From positions 124,001-188,000 of the forward strand of contig JADIYM010000005.1 in NCBI GenBank assembly GCA_016705245.1: a stretch of DNA of 64,000 nucleotides, read 5' to 3'. The first letter of the stretch is position 1, and each line of letters begins with the position of its first letter. Positions 25,893-35,744 of the stretch are shown one piece after another. The translations under genes were made by a program, and so were the position numbers. The DNA is from Blastocatellia bacterium (GTDB taxonomy: Bacteria > Acidobacteriota > Blastocatellia > UBA7656 > JADIYM01). The notes beneath the pieces are model-generated. The model did no database searches. It saw only the letters and a program-made list of their open reading frames with translations, and was not told the origin of the DNA.

Positions 25893-28843
25893 ATGAGAAG
25901 AACATGTAGCTTCAGAATCGGCGGCCGTCCTTTCGGCAGACGTGGTTGTTTCGCACGGCCGCGATCGCCGTGGGTGCCACGTTGCTCGCGGCCGGGCTCA
26001 CCGCGCCGAGCGCCGAAGGTTGCGGCTGGACGGGCTACGAACGCTCGCTCAGGTTCCCGATCAGCTCGGTCAACAAGGACCGGCTGCCTCCGCTTCCCGG
26101 TGAGTTGCCCTACCCGGTGAACTCGAATAATGAACTCGAAGACGAGCCGTTCTGGTACTTCGAAGATGACTATGGCTGCGGTTGTGGTGGAAACTACGAA
26201 GCGGAAGAGCGATTTGAGGCCACGCAGCAGCACCTGCTGGATGCCCGCGTCCTCATTGCGACCGGCGACACACGCGGCGCCGGCAAGCTCCTCGAGCGTT
26301 TCCTCGACGAAAGCGCGGCCCTGATGCGCGACGGATTCGACAGGTCTTACCCGACGCCGCAGCAGCAGCAACGAAACCAGGGCGATCGACCTGCTGGACC
26401 TCGTTCGCGAGCGCGATCGGGGCGTGGCGCTTCCGGCAATCCAGACTTACGCGCTGGTCCGAATGCGTGACTTCGCCGTGGACCAGCGCCCGGACAGTTG
26501 GCCGGAACTGGCGGAGTTCGCCAGACGCGACGATCGCTTTGCCGACAATGTCGCGTACCTCAATGGTGCGTTCCTGTATCGAGTGGGGCGATTCGATGAA
26601 GCGGCACCGCGTTCGACGGACTCATCGAGTCGTGGCCGAAGTCCGACAAGCGAGACGCCGCGCTTCTCATGGCCGGGTTGTCGTGCGCTGATCGGTCCGC
26701 ACTCGCGACCCAGGAGTCGACCCGACCTTCCCTACCTGAGTTCCCGCGCGGAGCGCTTCAGCCCCGGATGCGAAGGGCTGGATCGCCCAAGGTTCGCCGT
26801 CAAGGGCCTCCCAACGGGACTTGTCGTGGCACTACAATGCTTCGTCCCGAAGCCGATGACCTGGAGCGATTGGAAGGAGTGCGTTCCCTGAACCGCGGTG
26901 CGTCGAAAGGCTTCGTTGACGAACGACCACGTCTCGAAGTCGAGCGGCGACTGGAACGCGACCCCTGGCGGCCACGCTGGCGTATGCGTATTTCGAGGTC
27001 TACAACGACGTACCGTCGTACGACGAATGCGACACGGAATCGAAAGCCGGAGGCCTGGCAGGCGCAGAACATTTCGAACGCGTCGCCAAATTCGCGTCGA
27101 GGATGGCCGATCGGTTTCCGAAGGGCGGCATCGGGGCCGGGTTTGCCCTGCGGGTTGCCGGGGCCTGCGTCGAGATCGATCGATTCGACGATGCGGCGAA
27201 GTTTGCGAAGCGGGCGCTCGATGCGGGCCCTTCCGAGCGCGAACGTCACGAAGCGCTCCTGTTCCTGGCAAGGGCCGAACACGGCGCCCGCGCGATTCGA
27301 CAAGGCGCGCGCGGCGATCGGTCGGCTTCTCGCCGCGTCTCCGGATCGACGGATGGAAGAGTCGGCGCGGCGTCGACTGGCCATGATCTGCGAAGACGGC
27401 GATGACCTGGCCGGCGCACTCGACGCCTACCGGTCGCTCGGCTACGAGGCCGACGCCGCGTATTGCATCGACGTGCTCATGACGCTCGGCGAGCTTCGGG
27501 CGTACATCGACGCACGGCCCGACGACCCGAATGCCGACTGGCTGCGGTACGCACTTGGCGTCAGGCTGCTTCGCACGGGCAGCTACGATCTGGCCCGGAT
27601 CGAGTTGATGAGGGTGCGGACGGGGAGCTCTGAGCTCGACCGGTGGACCAGCCACGGCACACCCGAGACCGAGCCATTTACGTTTGAATCCGCGGCCAAG
27701 GATTCGAAGGCGTTCAATCCCGCTGTCCGACTGCCCCGGCAGCACTGGTTGGCAGCGGATCTGCAGACCGCGTCCGATCTTCAGGCGCTGCGACTTCAGG
27801 CGATTCGCACCGCGACCGACGAGGTCGCGGCCGAAGCGCAGTATCAGTACGCCGCGTACCTCTTCGACCGCGAAGCGCTCCTGTTCTACAACCCGACACT
27901 CTGGTGGGGATCGCGAACCGATCTGCTCAATACCCTTGCTTACGCCGACGACTTCCGTCTTCCCGGCGAAGGCGCGCGGGTCTGGTACGCCACGAACCAG
28001 CACGATGCGCTCGCGCAGTCAGTCGACGCGTTTCTGGACGTCGTCGACCGGTATCCGTCCACGGCCGCAGCGGCCGACGCGCTTTACTCGGCGGCCGTTG
28101 CGCACGAGCGGCTCTCGCAATTCAACGGTTATTGGTCAGTGCAATACGCGGCTGGCCGGCACGCCGGGAGGCGATTGGTCACCTACGACGACGTCCGACG
28201 GGCTTATCCGGCGTATCGCTTTCCCAAAGGCACGTTCGGCTGGGAGGCGGCGACGCGGACGGTCAACGGCGCGCCGGGGTGGGATCCGCTGCCGCAGAAG
28301 GCGAAACCGGTTCCGGCGTGGAGGAGGTACGCGACGCGTGGGCCGGAAGTGATCGCCGAGTTTGGCGGTCCCGTCGTCGCGCGACTCTCGGGCTGGGTGA
28401 GCAGCGGGACGAACTGGCTTGTCGAAGTGGTCAGGCGCGCTGCGATCCTCATGCTTCAGGCGATCCTGCTCGTGGTGATTCTCGGTGCGTGGATTCTCGC
28501 CGTCCGGTCGTCGCTACGCCTCGCGCTCGAGACGGCGAACGGGCACGTGCGGGCACGGGCGCTGCTGCCGGCGTCGTTGGCGTATCGGCCGCGCGACTAC
28601 AGGTGGCTCGCCTGGGCCGCCGGTCAAATGACGTCACTGCGGGAAGGCGTCGCGGCGCTATCGATCACTCGATGCGGGGCCGAGAAGGGCGAGGCTTCCA
28701 GCGAGACGAGGCTCGACGATCGGGTCGTAGTCTTCATCGAGCGGGCGAGGCTCTTCGTGTCCACGACGCCGGAGGGATTTGCTTGCGTCCTCGTGGTCGT
28801 GACGCACGTCCCGTTCCTGCTGCTCATGGCGATGGCGAACTAG
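25893..28843 (+). pseudogene. Large envelope protein with helical repeats, many frameshifts
   Basis: Starts at ATG 25893 (GAGG 7 nt upstream) with a signal peptide (FRTAAIAVGATLLAAGLTAPSA), then CGWTGYERSLRFP, a motif DDYGCGCGGNYEAEER, tandem alpha-helical (TPR-like) segments and a C-terminal transmembrane helix (LMLQAILLVVILGAWILAV). Coding potential passes between frames near 25944, 26383, 26610, several times between 26700 and 26990, and near 27290; from about 27295 to the stop one frame holds (roughly 515 codons). Either sequence quality is poor here or the gene is decaying. No known function; the last 60 residues end in a second hydrophobic stretch. Confidence 0.65.
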
Positions 28844-28860
28844 CGCCGCGAGGGGCAGGG

Positions 28861-28950
28861 TCTCTGTGCCTCCGTGCCTCCGCGTCTCTGCGTGCGTAGC
28901 TCTTCAGACGCTGCGCACACAGAGACACGAAGGCACAGAGCCACAGAGGC
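28861..28950. repeat. Family A hairpin repeat (copy A6)
   Basis: TCTCTGTGCCTCCGTGCCTC units pair imperfectly with a right arm containing GCACACAGAGACACGAAGGC. It begins 17 nt after the upstream stop and separates that gene from glyS. A TATATT box at 28980-28985 could be the -10 of glyS. Confidence 0.82.
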
Positions 28951-29014
28951 CTTTGCTCTGCAACGCCGCAACCGCTCGTGTATATTGCGCCTTTCCACCA
29001 ACGGAGGGTTTGCG

Positions 29015-30382
29015 ATGGCGGGTGCGACAATCGACAAGATCGTTAGCCTGTGCAAGCGGCGCGGGTTCCTGTTCCAGGGCAGCGAGCTGTACGGCGGACT
29101 CCAGGGCACGTGGGACTACGGCCCCATGGGCGTCGAGCTCAAGAACAACGTCAAGCGCCTCTGGTGGCGCTCGAACGTCTACGAGCGCGACGACATGGAA
29201 GGCCTCGACGCCGCCATCCTCATGAACCGCCTCGTCCTGAAGTACTCCGGCCACGAGGACACCTTCTCGGATCCGCTCGTCGACTGCCGGAAGTGCAAGA
29301 AGCGCTTTCCGCGCCGACCAGATCGACGCCACCGAGAAGTGCGCCGAGGGCGGCACGCACGACTTCACCGAGCCGCGCCCGTTCAACCTCATGTTCCGCA
29401 CGCCGACGACGACATCGCTTACCTGCGCCCCGAAACCGCGCAGGGCATCTTCGTCAACTTCAAGAACGTGCTCGATTCGACGAACCGGAAGCTGCCGTTC
29501 GGCATCGCGCAGATCGGCAAGGCCTACCGGAACGAAATCACGCCGAAGAACTTCATCTTCCGCGTGCGCGAGTTCGAGCAGATGGAGATCGAATACTTCG
29601 TCAAACCTGGCGAGGACGACGAAACCCACGAACAGTGGATCGCCGACCGGATCAGCTGGTATCACCGCTACGGCATCAAGCCTGAGAACCTGCGCCAGCA
29701 CGTCCAGGCGGCGGACGAGCTCGCGCACTACGCAAAGGCCTGCACGGACCTGCTATACCGGTTCTTTCCCGAACGCGAGGACGAGGACAAGCAGTACGAA
29801 GAGGTCGAGGGCATCGCGAACCGAACGGATTTCGACCTGACGTGCCACACGAAGGGCGGCGTCCTGCGTTTCGCCGACGGACGCGAGATCCCGAACGAGC
29901 ACGCGGTCATGAAGCAGACGTACTTTGACGACGCGGCGAAGGTGCACCTGACGCCGTACGTCATCGAGCCGTCGGGCGGCGTTGACCGCATCACGCTCGC
30001 GTTCCTGATGGACGCCTACGAGGAGCAGACGCTCGAGGGCGGCAAGCAGCGCACGGTGCTGCACCTGCACCCGGAGCTCTCTCCGGTGAAGGTCGCCGTC
30101 ATTCCGCTCGCGCGCAACAAACCGGAAATCGTCGCGGTCGCGAAGCAGATCAAGAAGGACCTGCAGAGCACCGGCCAGCTCCGGACGATGTTCGACGACA
30201 GCGGCAACATCGGGAAGTGCTACGCGCGCCAGGATGAGATCGGGACGCCGTTCTGCGTGACCGTCGATCACCAATCCCTTGAGGACAATGAGGTTACGAT
30301 CCGAGATCGCGACTCGATGCAGCAGGAGCGCGTCGCGATCGATCGATTGAAGTCGTACTTTTTCGAGCGTCTGAGCCTCTAA
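29015..30382 (+). CDS. glyS: Glycyl-tRNA synthetase (single-chain alpha2 type), two compensating frameshifts
   Basis: 455 residues from ATG 29015 (GGAGG upstream). It charges tRNA-Gly. Class II motifs: GFLFQGSELYGGLQGTWDYG, YLRPETAQGIFVNF, REFEQMEIEYFV, EPSGGVDRITLAFL and the anticodon-binding C-terminus. Between 29306 and about 29400 the given frame is wrong: a surplus T at 29306-29308 and a missing base near 29400 enclose about 92 nt. The alternative frame reads RADQIDATEKCAEGGTHDF and FNLMFRT, the expected sequence. The gene is essential, so these are almost certainly sequence errors. Confidence 0.95.
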   Translation: MAGATIDKIVSLCKRRGFLFQGSELYGGLQGTWDYGPMGVELKNNVKRLWWRSNVYERDDMEGLDAAILMNRLVLKYSGHEDTFSDPLVDCRKCKKRFPRRPDRRHREVRRGRHARLHRAAPVQPHVPHADDDIAYLRPETAQGIFVNFKNVLDSTNRKLPFGIAQIGKAYRNEITPKNFIFRVREFEQMEIEYFVKPGEDDETHEQWIADRISWYHRYGIKPENLRQHVQAADELAHYAKACTDLLYRFFPEREDEDKQYEEVEGIANRTDFDLTCHTKGGVLRFADGREIPNEHAVMKQTYFDDAAKVHLTPYVIEPSGGVDRITLAFLMDAYEEQTLEGGKQRTVLHLHPELSPVKVAVIPLARNKPEIVAVAKQIKKDLQSTGQLRTMFDDSGNIGKCYARQDEIGTPFCVTVDHQSLEDNEVTIRDRDSMQQERVAIDRLKSYFFERLSL

Positions 30383-30449
30383 TTCGCGGCTCGAGAGCAT
30401 CAACTTCTCGGCTCTCGAACTCATTCGACCATCTGGGAGGGGATTTCTG

Positions 30450-30782
30450 ATGCGACGGATTGCAACGGTCTTCACGTTCGGAGTGGCGTTGGCGGGATTG
30501 ACCGTCGTGGCGCCTTCGGGGATGACGCAGGTCGAGGCAGCGCCTTCGGCGGCACGGATTTACGCGTCGAAGTGCGCGAGCTGCCACGCGCCGGACGGCA
30601 AGGGAAACATCGGCGGAACGCCGAACTTTCGAGATGGCGGTTGGCATGCGAGCCGGTCTGACGACAATCTGATCGCTTCGATACGGGATGGAAAAGGCAA
30701 CCTGATGCCGGCGTGGGGCAAGGAACTGACACCTGCCCAGATCATCGCGCTCGTCCGGCACGTGCGAAGCTTGAAGCGGTAG
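30450..30782 (+). CDS. Exported c-type cytochrome, small
   Basis: 110 residues: a signal peptide (RIATVFTFGVALAGLTVVAP), one haem-binding CASCH and a candidate axial Met in NLMPAWGKEL. This is the single-haem cytochrome c class (C-terminal helix TPAQIIALVRHVRSL), which carries electrons in the periplasm. GGAGGGGAT precedes the ATG. Its redox partners are not in the window. Confidence 0.93.
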   Translation: MRRIATVFTFGVALAGLTVVAPSGMTQVEAAPSAARIYASKCASCHAPDGKGNIGGTPNFRDGGWHASRSDDNLIASIRDGKGNLMPAWGKELTPAQIIALVRHVRSLKR

Positions 30783-30788
30783 GGAGTT

Positions 30789-30884
30789 TCTGTGCCTCGG
30801 CGCCTCTGAGCCTCTGTGTGCGAAGCGTCTTCACGCGCTTGAAGACGCTTCGCACACAGAGGCTCAGAGGCGCCGAGGCACAGA
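30789..30884. repeat. Family A hairpin repeat (copy A7), perfect 44-nt stem
   Basis: Arms 30789-30832 and 30841-30884 are perfectly complementary with an 8-nt loop. The units are CTGTGCCTCGGCGCCTCTGA and CCTCTGTGTGCGAAGC. It begins 6 nt after the cytochrome stop and ends 41 nt before the rplU promoter. Confidence 0.93.
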
Positions 30885-30925
30885 GACCTCTCCCCGATCC
30901 CCGTAACCCCATGACGTTCTGACGG

Positions 30926-30954
30926 TTGACAGCCCCGGGCACCCTCCCTATACT
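30926..30954 (+). promoter_or_regulatory. Sigma-70-type promoter of the rplU operon
   Basis: TTGACA (30926-30931), 17-nt spacer, TATACT (30949-30954). This is the closest match to consensus in the window, as expected for ribosomal protein genes. Confidence 0.85.
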
Positions 30955-30999
30955 CTGCGGTTTCGACCCGTAGAGGGAACCGAGTGGAGGTACCCAGCA

Positions 31000-31308
31000 G
31001 TGGCGTACGCAATCATCAGGACCGGCGACAAGCAGTTCCGCGTGACTCCGGGAGACGTCGTCCGGCTTCCGAGCATAGAGGGCGAGGTCGGCTCGTCGCA
31101 TTCGTTCGACGTGCTCGTATACGGCGACGGCAGCGCGGTCCAGGTCGGCGCACCGGTCGTCAGCGGCATCGGCGCCCAGGGCACGATTCTCGAGCACGGC
31201 CGCGACAAGAAGATCATCGTTTTCAAGATGAAGCGCCGGAAAGGCTACAAGCGGAAGCAGGGGCACCGACAGGGCTTCACTGCCGTTCGCATTGATTCGA
31301 TCGGCTAG
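31000..31308 (+). CDS. rplU: 50S ribosomal protein L21
   Basis: 102 residues from a GTG at 31000 behind [24 protein letters not shown] and the basic C-terminal [19 protein letters not shown] are diagnostic. First gene of rplU-rpmA-obg. Confidence 0.97.
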   Translation: MAYAIIRTGDKQFRVTPGDVVRLPSIEGEVGSSHSFDVLVYGDGSAVQVGAPVVSGIGAQGTILEHGRDKKIIVFKMKRRKGYKRKQGHRQGFTAVRIDSIG

Positions 31309-31337
31309 ATCGGACATTCAAGGAGAAGGCAGAAGCC

Positions 31338-31604
31338 ATGGCACATAAGAAAGGTGTAGGCAGCTCGCGGAACGGTCGCGATTCGAACAGTCAGCGGCTC
31401 GGCATAAAGCGCTTCGGCGGCCAGCTCGTTTCGGGAGGCTCCATCCTCGTCCGCCAGCGCGGCACGAAGTACAAGCCAGGTGCGAACGTCGGACGCGGAA
31501 GCGACGACACATTGTTCGCGAAGGTCACAGGCGTCGTCACGTTCCACGACAAGGGACGTCTCGGCAAGTTCATCAGCATCCAGCCCCAGGCGGCGCAGGC
31601 CTAA
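31338..31604 (+). CDS. rpmA: 50S ribosomal protein L27
   Basis: 88 residues. [20 protein letters not shown] shows the mature-type N-terminus without the Firmicutes leader peptide. [20 protein letters not shown] and [11 protein letters not shown] are conserved. 29 nt after rplU. Confidence 0.97.
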   Translation: MAHKKGVGSSRNGRDSNSQRLGIKRFGGQLVSGGSILVRQRGTKYKPGANVGRGSDDTLFAKVTGVVTFHDKGRLGKFISIQPQAAQA

Positions 31605-31613
31605 CGATTCGCG

Positions 31614-31673
31614 CGGTGATCAGTGGTCGCGGGCCCGATTCACTGGCCGCCCGAGTCTGATCGCTGATCACCG
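31614..31673. repeat. Inverted repeat F before obg
   Basis: Perfect 10-nt arms CGGTGATCAG (31614-31623) and CTGATCACCG (31664-31673), with weaker pairing inward. It fills the rpmA-obg gap and ends 2 nt before the obg ATG, which has no visible Shine-Dalgarno. Confidence 0.65.
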
Positions 31674-31675
31674 AC

Positions 31676-32791
31676 ATGCAGTTCCTCGACAGGGCGCGAA
31701 TTCTCGTACGGGCGGGTGACGGCGGAAACGGCGTCATGGCGTTCCGACGTGAGAAATTCGTCCCTCGGGGAGGCCCGTCCGGTGGAGACGGAGGCCGAGG
31801 CGGTCACGTCGACATGGAAGCCACCGAGGGGCTCAATACCCTCCTGCACTTCCGCTTCAATCCCCGGTACGTCGCAGATCGCGGTCGCCACGGAGAGGGA
31901 AAAAACTGTCACGGTCGGGACGGCGAAGACCTCCTGATTCTCGTTCCGGTCGGAACGCTCGTCACGAACATCGAGACGGGCGAAGTCGTCCACGACTTTA
32001 CCTTCAACGGCGAGCGCGTGCGGATCGCAGAGGGTGGCCGCGGTGGCCGCGGAAACTCGGCGTTCGCGACCTCCACGAATCGAGCGCCGCGGCGCCACGA
32101 CGACGGCAAGCCGGGTGTCGAGCTCAACCTTCAGCTCGAACTGAAGCTCATCGCGGACGTCGGGCTAGTGGGATTGCCGAACGCCGGCAAGTCGACGCTC
32201 ATTTCGCGCATATCCGCCGCGCGGCCGAAAATCGCCGACTATCCGTTCACGACCGTTGCCCCGAACCTTGGCGTCGTCGCGTGGAGCGAGTACCGCACGT
32301 TCGTCGTCGCCGACATTCCCGGCCTCATCGAAGGCGCGCACGAGGGCGCCGGACTCGGCCTGGACTTCCTCCGCCACGTCGAGCGGACGCGTGTGTTGCT
32401 GCACCTCGTCGACGTCTCGAACATGCTGCCGAGCGAACCGGTCGAACGATTCGAGCTCATCAACGCGGAGCTCGGAGCGTACCGCAGTGACCTGCTGCAT
32501 CGACCGATGATCGTGGTCGCGACGAAGATCGATTCGCTCGACGACCCGGAGCGCCTCGAGCGATTGCGCGAGCATGCAAGTGCTACCGGGCGCGAGTTCT
32601 TCGCGATTTCGGCCGTCACCGGCGTCGGGCTCGACGAACTGAAGTTCCGGGTCGGCACGCTGGTCGAGGAACTCGCCGCCGCTGCGCGAGCCGCAGGGCC
32701 GCAGATCGTTGTCGCGCCGCCGCCGCAGCTTTTCGATGAGGACCTGGAGCCTGGGGACGAGTACGAGTCCGGAGAGGATTTCGAGAGTTGA
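31676..32791 (+). CDS. obgE: GTPase Obg
   Basis: 371 residues. The Obg glycine-rich fold ([34 protein letters not shown]) is followed by a G domain with [30 protein letters not shown] and SAVTG. A short acidic tail replaces the longer OCT domain. It acts in 50S assembly and stress control. It overlaps nadD by TTGA. Confidence 0.96.
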   Translation: MQFLDRARILVRAGDGGNGVMAFRREKFVPRGGPSGGDGGRGGHVDMEATEGLNTLLHFRFNPRYVADRGRHGEGKNCHGRDGEDLLILVPVGTLVTNIETGEVVHDFTFNGERVRIAEGGRGGRGNSAFATSTNRAPRRHDDGKPGVELNLQLELKLIADVGLVGLPNAGKSTLISRISAARPKIADYPFTTVAPNLGVVAWSEYRTFVVADIPGLIEGAHEGAGLGLDFLRHVERTRVLLHLVDVSNMLPSEPVERFELINAELGAYRSDLLHRPMIVVATKIDSLDDPERLERLREHASATGREFFAISAVTGVGLDELKFRVGTLVEELAAAARAAGPQIVVAPPPQLFDEDLEPGDEYESGEDFES

Positions 32792-33450
32792 GGCTCGGCG
32801 TCTACGGCGGGACGTTCGACCCGTTTCACAATGGCCATCGTGCTGTCGTCGAAGCATTGCTCGAGCGGTTCAGGTTCGACCGGGTCCTGCTCGTGCCGGC
32901 GAACATTCCGCCTCACAAGCGTCACGTGGCCATCTCGCACCGCTGCCATCGTGTTGCCATGACGGCGCTCGCGACGGCCGACCTCGATCGTGCGGTCATC
33001 TCGACGACCGACCTCGATGCGCCAGCGCCGAGCTACACGGTCGACATGGTGGCGAGACTTCACACGGCGATTCCCGGCTCGGCGCCTCTCTTCTTCATTC
33101 TTGGCGCGGATTCTTTTGAGGACCTGCCGCTCTGGCACGATTATTTGCGGCTCATCGAGAGCTGCCATATCATCGTAACGGCGCGCCCCGGTTATGATCT
33201 CGGTGCCGGCCATCTACCCGAGGCCGTTCGGGCGAAGATCGTGGACCTTAGAGACGTGGCCGCAAGCGCCGGTCCTCCGGATACCACCGATGCCATGCCG
33301 AAGATCTTCTTGACGGACGACGCCTACATCGACGTCTCGTCGACAATGATTCGCGAGCGCGCCCGCGCCGGCGAATCTCTCGACGGTCTGGTGGCGCAGT
33401 CCGTTGCCGCCTACATCCGAAAGCAGGAGCTGTACACAGAGACACGATGA
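32788..33450 (+). CDS. nadD: Nicotinate-nucleotide adenylyltransferase
   Basis: 220 residues from a TTG whose last two bases lie in the obg stop codon, so translation is coupled. The nucleotidyltransferase motifs [14 protein letters not shown] and [13 protein letters not shown] are present. It makes NaAD from NaMN and ATP in NAD synthesis. The nadD-rsfS order is conserved in many bacteria. Confidence 0.94.
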   Translation: MRLGVYGGTFDPFHNGHRAVVEALLERFRFDRVLLVPANIPPHKRHVAISHRCHRVAMTALATADLDRAVISTTDLDAPAPSYTVDMVARLHTAIPGSAPLFFILGADSFEDLPLWHDYLRLIESCHIIVTARPGYDLGAGHLPEAVRAKIVDLRDVAASAGPPDTTDAMPKIFLTDDAYIDVSSTMIRERARAGESLDGLVAQSVAAYIRKQELYTETR

Positions 33451-33851
33451 GTACGAATGATCCGATTCGCGACGACGCGCCGGCGGAAATAAACGACCTC
33501 GAGAAGCTGATGCTGGCGGCCGAGGCCGCGGCGTCGCGCAAGGCGCTCCAGATGACCGCCATCGATATTCGAAAGATCGCGTCGTTCGCCGAGTTCTTTC
33601 TGGTGTGTTCCGGTACGTCGACCCGCCAGGTTCAGGCCATTGCCGACGAGGTGATGGACCGGCTCAAGAAGGAGCGGAACTCGCGCCCGCTGCACACCGA
33701 AGGGTTCGAAGCGGGGACGTGGGTCCTGCTCGATTACGGCGACCTCATCGTCCACGTGTTCACCGAGGAAGCTCGCGAGTTCTATCAGCTCGAGCGCTTG
33801 TGGCGCGACGCGGACCGTGTGGCACTCCCCGCAGCGATGACGGCCGAGTAG
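33447..33851 (+). CDS. rsfS: Ribosomal silencing factor
   Basis: 134 residues. The RsfS/Iojap core appears as VCSGTSTRQVQAIADEV, EGFEAGTWVLLDYGDLIVHVF and REFYQLERLW. It binds L14 and blocks subunit joining. It overlaps nadD by ATGA (33447-33450). Confidence 0.95.
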   Translation: MSTNDPIRDDAPAEINDLEKLMLAAEAAASRKALQMTAIDIRKIASFAEFFLVCSGTSTRQVQAIADEVMDRLKKERNSRPLHTEGFEAGTWVLLDYGDLIVHVFTEEAREFYQLERLWRDADRVALPAAMTAE

Positions 33852-33882
33852 CCGGCGCGTCCGGCGCTTGTCGCAATCGCAG

Positions 33883-34824
33883 ATGTCCGTCGAGATCGTC
33901 ATCGAGAGTGCCGCGATGCGGCGCGCGGTCGAACACGCGGAGCGATCCGCGACCGCGCCCTCGACGACGACGCTCCTCGTGACGGGCGAGACCGGGACGG
34001 GCAAGGACCTCCTCGCCCGGTTCGTCCACGAACGGAGCGGCGCCACTGGGCCGCTCGTCACCATCGACTGCGCATCGCTTCCGGAGTCGTTGCTTGAGAG
34101 CGAGCTGTTCGGTCACGAACGTGGAGCGTTCACTGGTGCAACCGAGCCGCGGGCCGGCCGGCTCGAAGGGGCGCGCGGCGGCACGCTCGTGCTCGACGAG
34201 ATTGCGGCACTTGCGCCGCCGGCGCAGGCAAAGCTGCTTCGCGTGCTCGATGAGCGGCGGTTCACACGCCTCGGCGGCGGCCGGGCCATGGATCTCGATG
34301 CACGCGTCATCGCGCTAACGAACGTCGACCTTGCTCGGGCAACTGAGACAGGCGCGTTTCGGCACGACCTCTACTTTAGACTGAATGTCCTCTCGATCGG
34401 ACTTCCGCCGCTGCGCGAACAGCCGGAGGCGATCGCGCCCCTGGCGGAGCTCTTCGCGCGCCGGTTCGCGCACGCCCAGCGCACCGACACGAAGATCGTC
34501 CGTCCCGATGCCCTTCGCGTTCTTTCGCGCTACAACTTTCCTGGAAACGTTCGCGAGCTTCGCAACGCGATCGAGCAGGCGCTGGTTCGGGGCAGCGGCC
34601 GGCGTATCGAGGCGGCAGATTTGCCGGAGAGGCTTCGGGCGGCATCGATGGACACGGGGACATCGCGCCCGACCCTGGCCGAAGTCGAAGCGGCGTACGT
34701 CCGTTCCGTCCTCGACGAAGCCGGGGGCAACAAGTCGCGCGCCGCGCGGGTGCTTGGAATCAGCCGGAAGAATCTCTACGAACGGCTGCGTCGAGCGGCA
34801 TCATCCGCCGGGACCGACCAATGA
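33883..34824 (+). CDS. Sigma-54-dependent activator lacking a sensor domain
   Basis: 313 residues from ATG 33883; a TTG at 33868 would add five. The AAA+ domain starts near residue 10, with GETGTGKD (Walker A), GAFTGA, GGTLVLDEIAA (Walker B) and FPGNVREL. A Fis-type helix-turn-helix ends the protein (KSRAARVLGISRKNLYERL). With no receiver, GAF or PAS domain it resembles PspF-type activators controlled by a partner or by level. It lies 31 nt after rsfS and 40 nt before rlmH, an odd place for a regulator. No matching -24/-12 site was found nearby. Confidence 0.88.
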   Translation: MSVEIVIESAAMRRAVEHAERSATAPSTTTLLVTGETGTGKDLLARFVHERSGATGPLVTIDCASLPESLLESELFGHERGAFTGATEPRAGRLEGARGGTLVLDEIAALAPPAQAKLLRVLDERRFTRLGGGRAMDLDARVIALTNVDLARATETGAFRHDLYFRLNVLSIGLPPLREQPEAIAPLAELFARRFAHAQRTDTKIVRPDALRVLSRYNFPGNVRELRNAIEQALVRGSGRRIEAADLPERLRAASMDTGTSRPTLAEVEAAYVRSVLDEAGGNKSRAARVLGISRKNLYERLRRAASSAGTDQ

Positions 34825-34864
34825 GCGGCAATGCAGTTGGCGCCGCGCCGGAGGTCTGACTGCG

Positions 34865-35338
34865 ATGCGCATCATCGTGGTGTGGACGGGAAAGACGAAG
34901 GATCGGCGGCTGAGCTCGCTCGTCGAGGAGTACCTCGATCGAAGCAGGCGAATGGCACGCGTGGAGGTCGTGGAGCTTCGCGACCGGGGCGGAGCTTCGT
35001 CACCGAAGGGTGAGCCGATCGTGCTCGAACGCGAGGCCGATGCCGTCCTCGCGAGTATTGAAGAAGGCGACTTCGTCGTCTTGTGTGACGAGACCGGGAC
35101 CGAGTTGCGTTCCACGGAGTTCGCGGGCATTATCTCCGAACGCCAAACGCGGTCGACACGCCGCATGGTGTTCGTGATCGGTGGTTATTTGGGAGTTTCC
35201 GCAAGAATCCGTAATCGCGCGGATCAGGTTCTTGCCCTGTCGCGGATGACGTTGACACACGAAATGGCGAGGGTGCTGCTGGCCGAGCAGGTCTACAGGG
35301 CACTCACGATTCTGAATGGGGTTCCGTACCAGAAGTAG
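34865..35338 (+). CDS. rlmH: 23S rRNA pseudouridine-1915 N3-methyltransferase
   Basis: 157 residues. The SPOUT fold is shown by MRIIVVWTGKTKDRRLSSLV, EGDFVVLCDETGTELRSTEFA, the SAM-binding knot VIGGYLGVSARIRNRA and a C-terminal ALTILNGVPYQK. rlmH commonly follows rsfS; here a sigma-54 activator intervenes. Confidence 0.95.
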   Translation: MRIIVVWTGKTKDRRLSSLVEEYLDRSRRMARVEVVELRDRGGASSPKGEPIVLEREADAVLASIEEGDFVVLCDETGTELRSTEFAGIISERQTRSTRRMVFVIGGYLGVSARIRNRADQVLALSRMTLTHEMARVLLAEQVYRALTILNGVPYQK

Positions 35339-35378
35339 GAACGAGCCAGGGGTTGGGAGACGACTTCAGGAAGGCGAT

Positions 35379-35744
35379 ATGGACAAGAAGCGGTTGAAGC
35401 ATTTTCAAGAGCGACTGACGGCCAAGCGGCATGCGCTCGCAGGCGTTGTGATCTCGACAGAGGATTACGAGCGCGAGGCGGGGGCGGATACGTCGCAGGA
35501 CCCGGCCGACATCGCGTCGAACGCCTACACGAAGGACCTCCTTTTCAGTCAGAGCGTCAACGAGCGGACGATCCTTAAGCTCGTCGAGGAAGCACTTCAT
35601 CGCCTTGATGGCGGGGCGTACGGAATTTGCGCGAACTGCGAAGAGCCGATTCAGGACAAGCGGCTCGAGGCCGTGCCGTGGGCTCGACACTGCATCACTT
35701 GCCAGGACCTGCAGGAACGCGGGCTTCTCGAGGAAGACGAGTAG
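35379..35744 (+). CDS. DksA/TraR-type zinc-finger protein
   Basis: 121 residues from ATG 35379 with AAGG upstream. An N-terminal helical region with acidic residues (TSQDPADIAS) precedes a C4 zinc finger (CANCEEPIQ, CITCQDLQ). DksA-like proteins bind the RNA polymerase secondary channel. The short coiled coil and missing DD tip make a general-stress DksA-like role plausible, not certain. It overlaps the comF-like gene. Confidence 0.87.
   Translation: MDKKRLKHFQERLTAKRHALAGVVISTEDYEREAGADTSQDPADIASNAYTKDLLFSQSVNERTILKLVEEALHRLDGGAYGICANCEEPIQDKRLEAVPWARHCITCQDLQERGLLEEDE

Noticed and set aside
29306..29400. Novel Arg/His-rich insertion in glycyl-tRNA synthetase
   Set aside because: The alternative frame over the same 92 nt reads the conserved GlyRS sequence, so it is a double indel, not an insertion.
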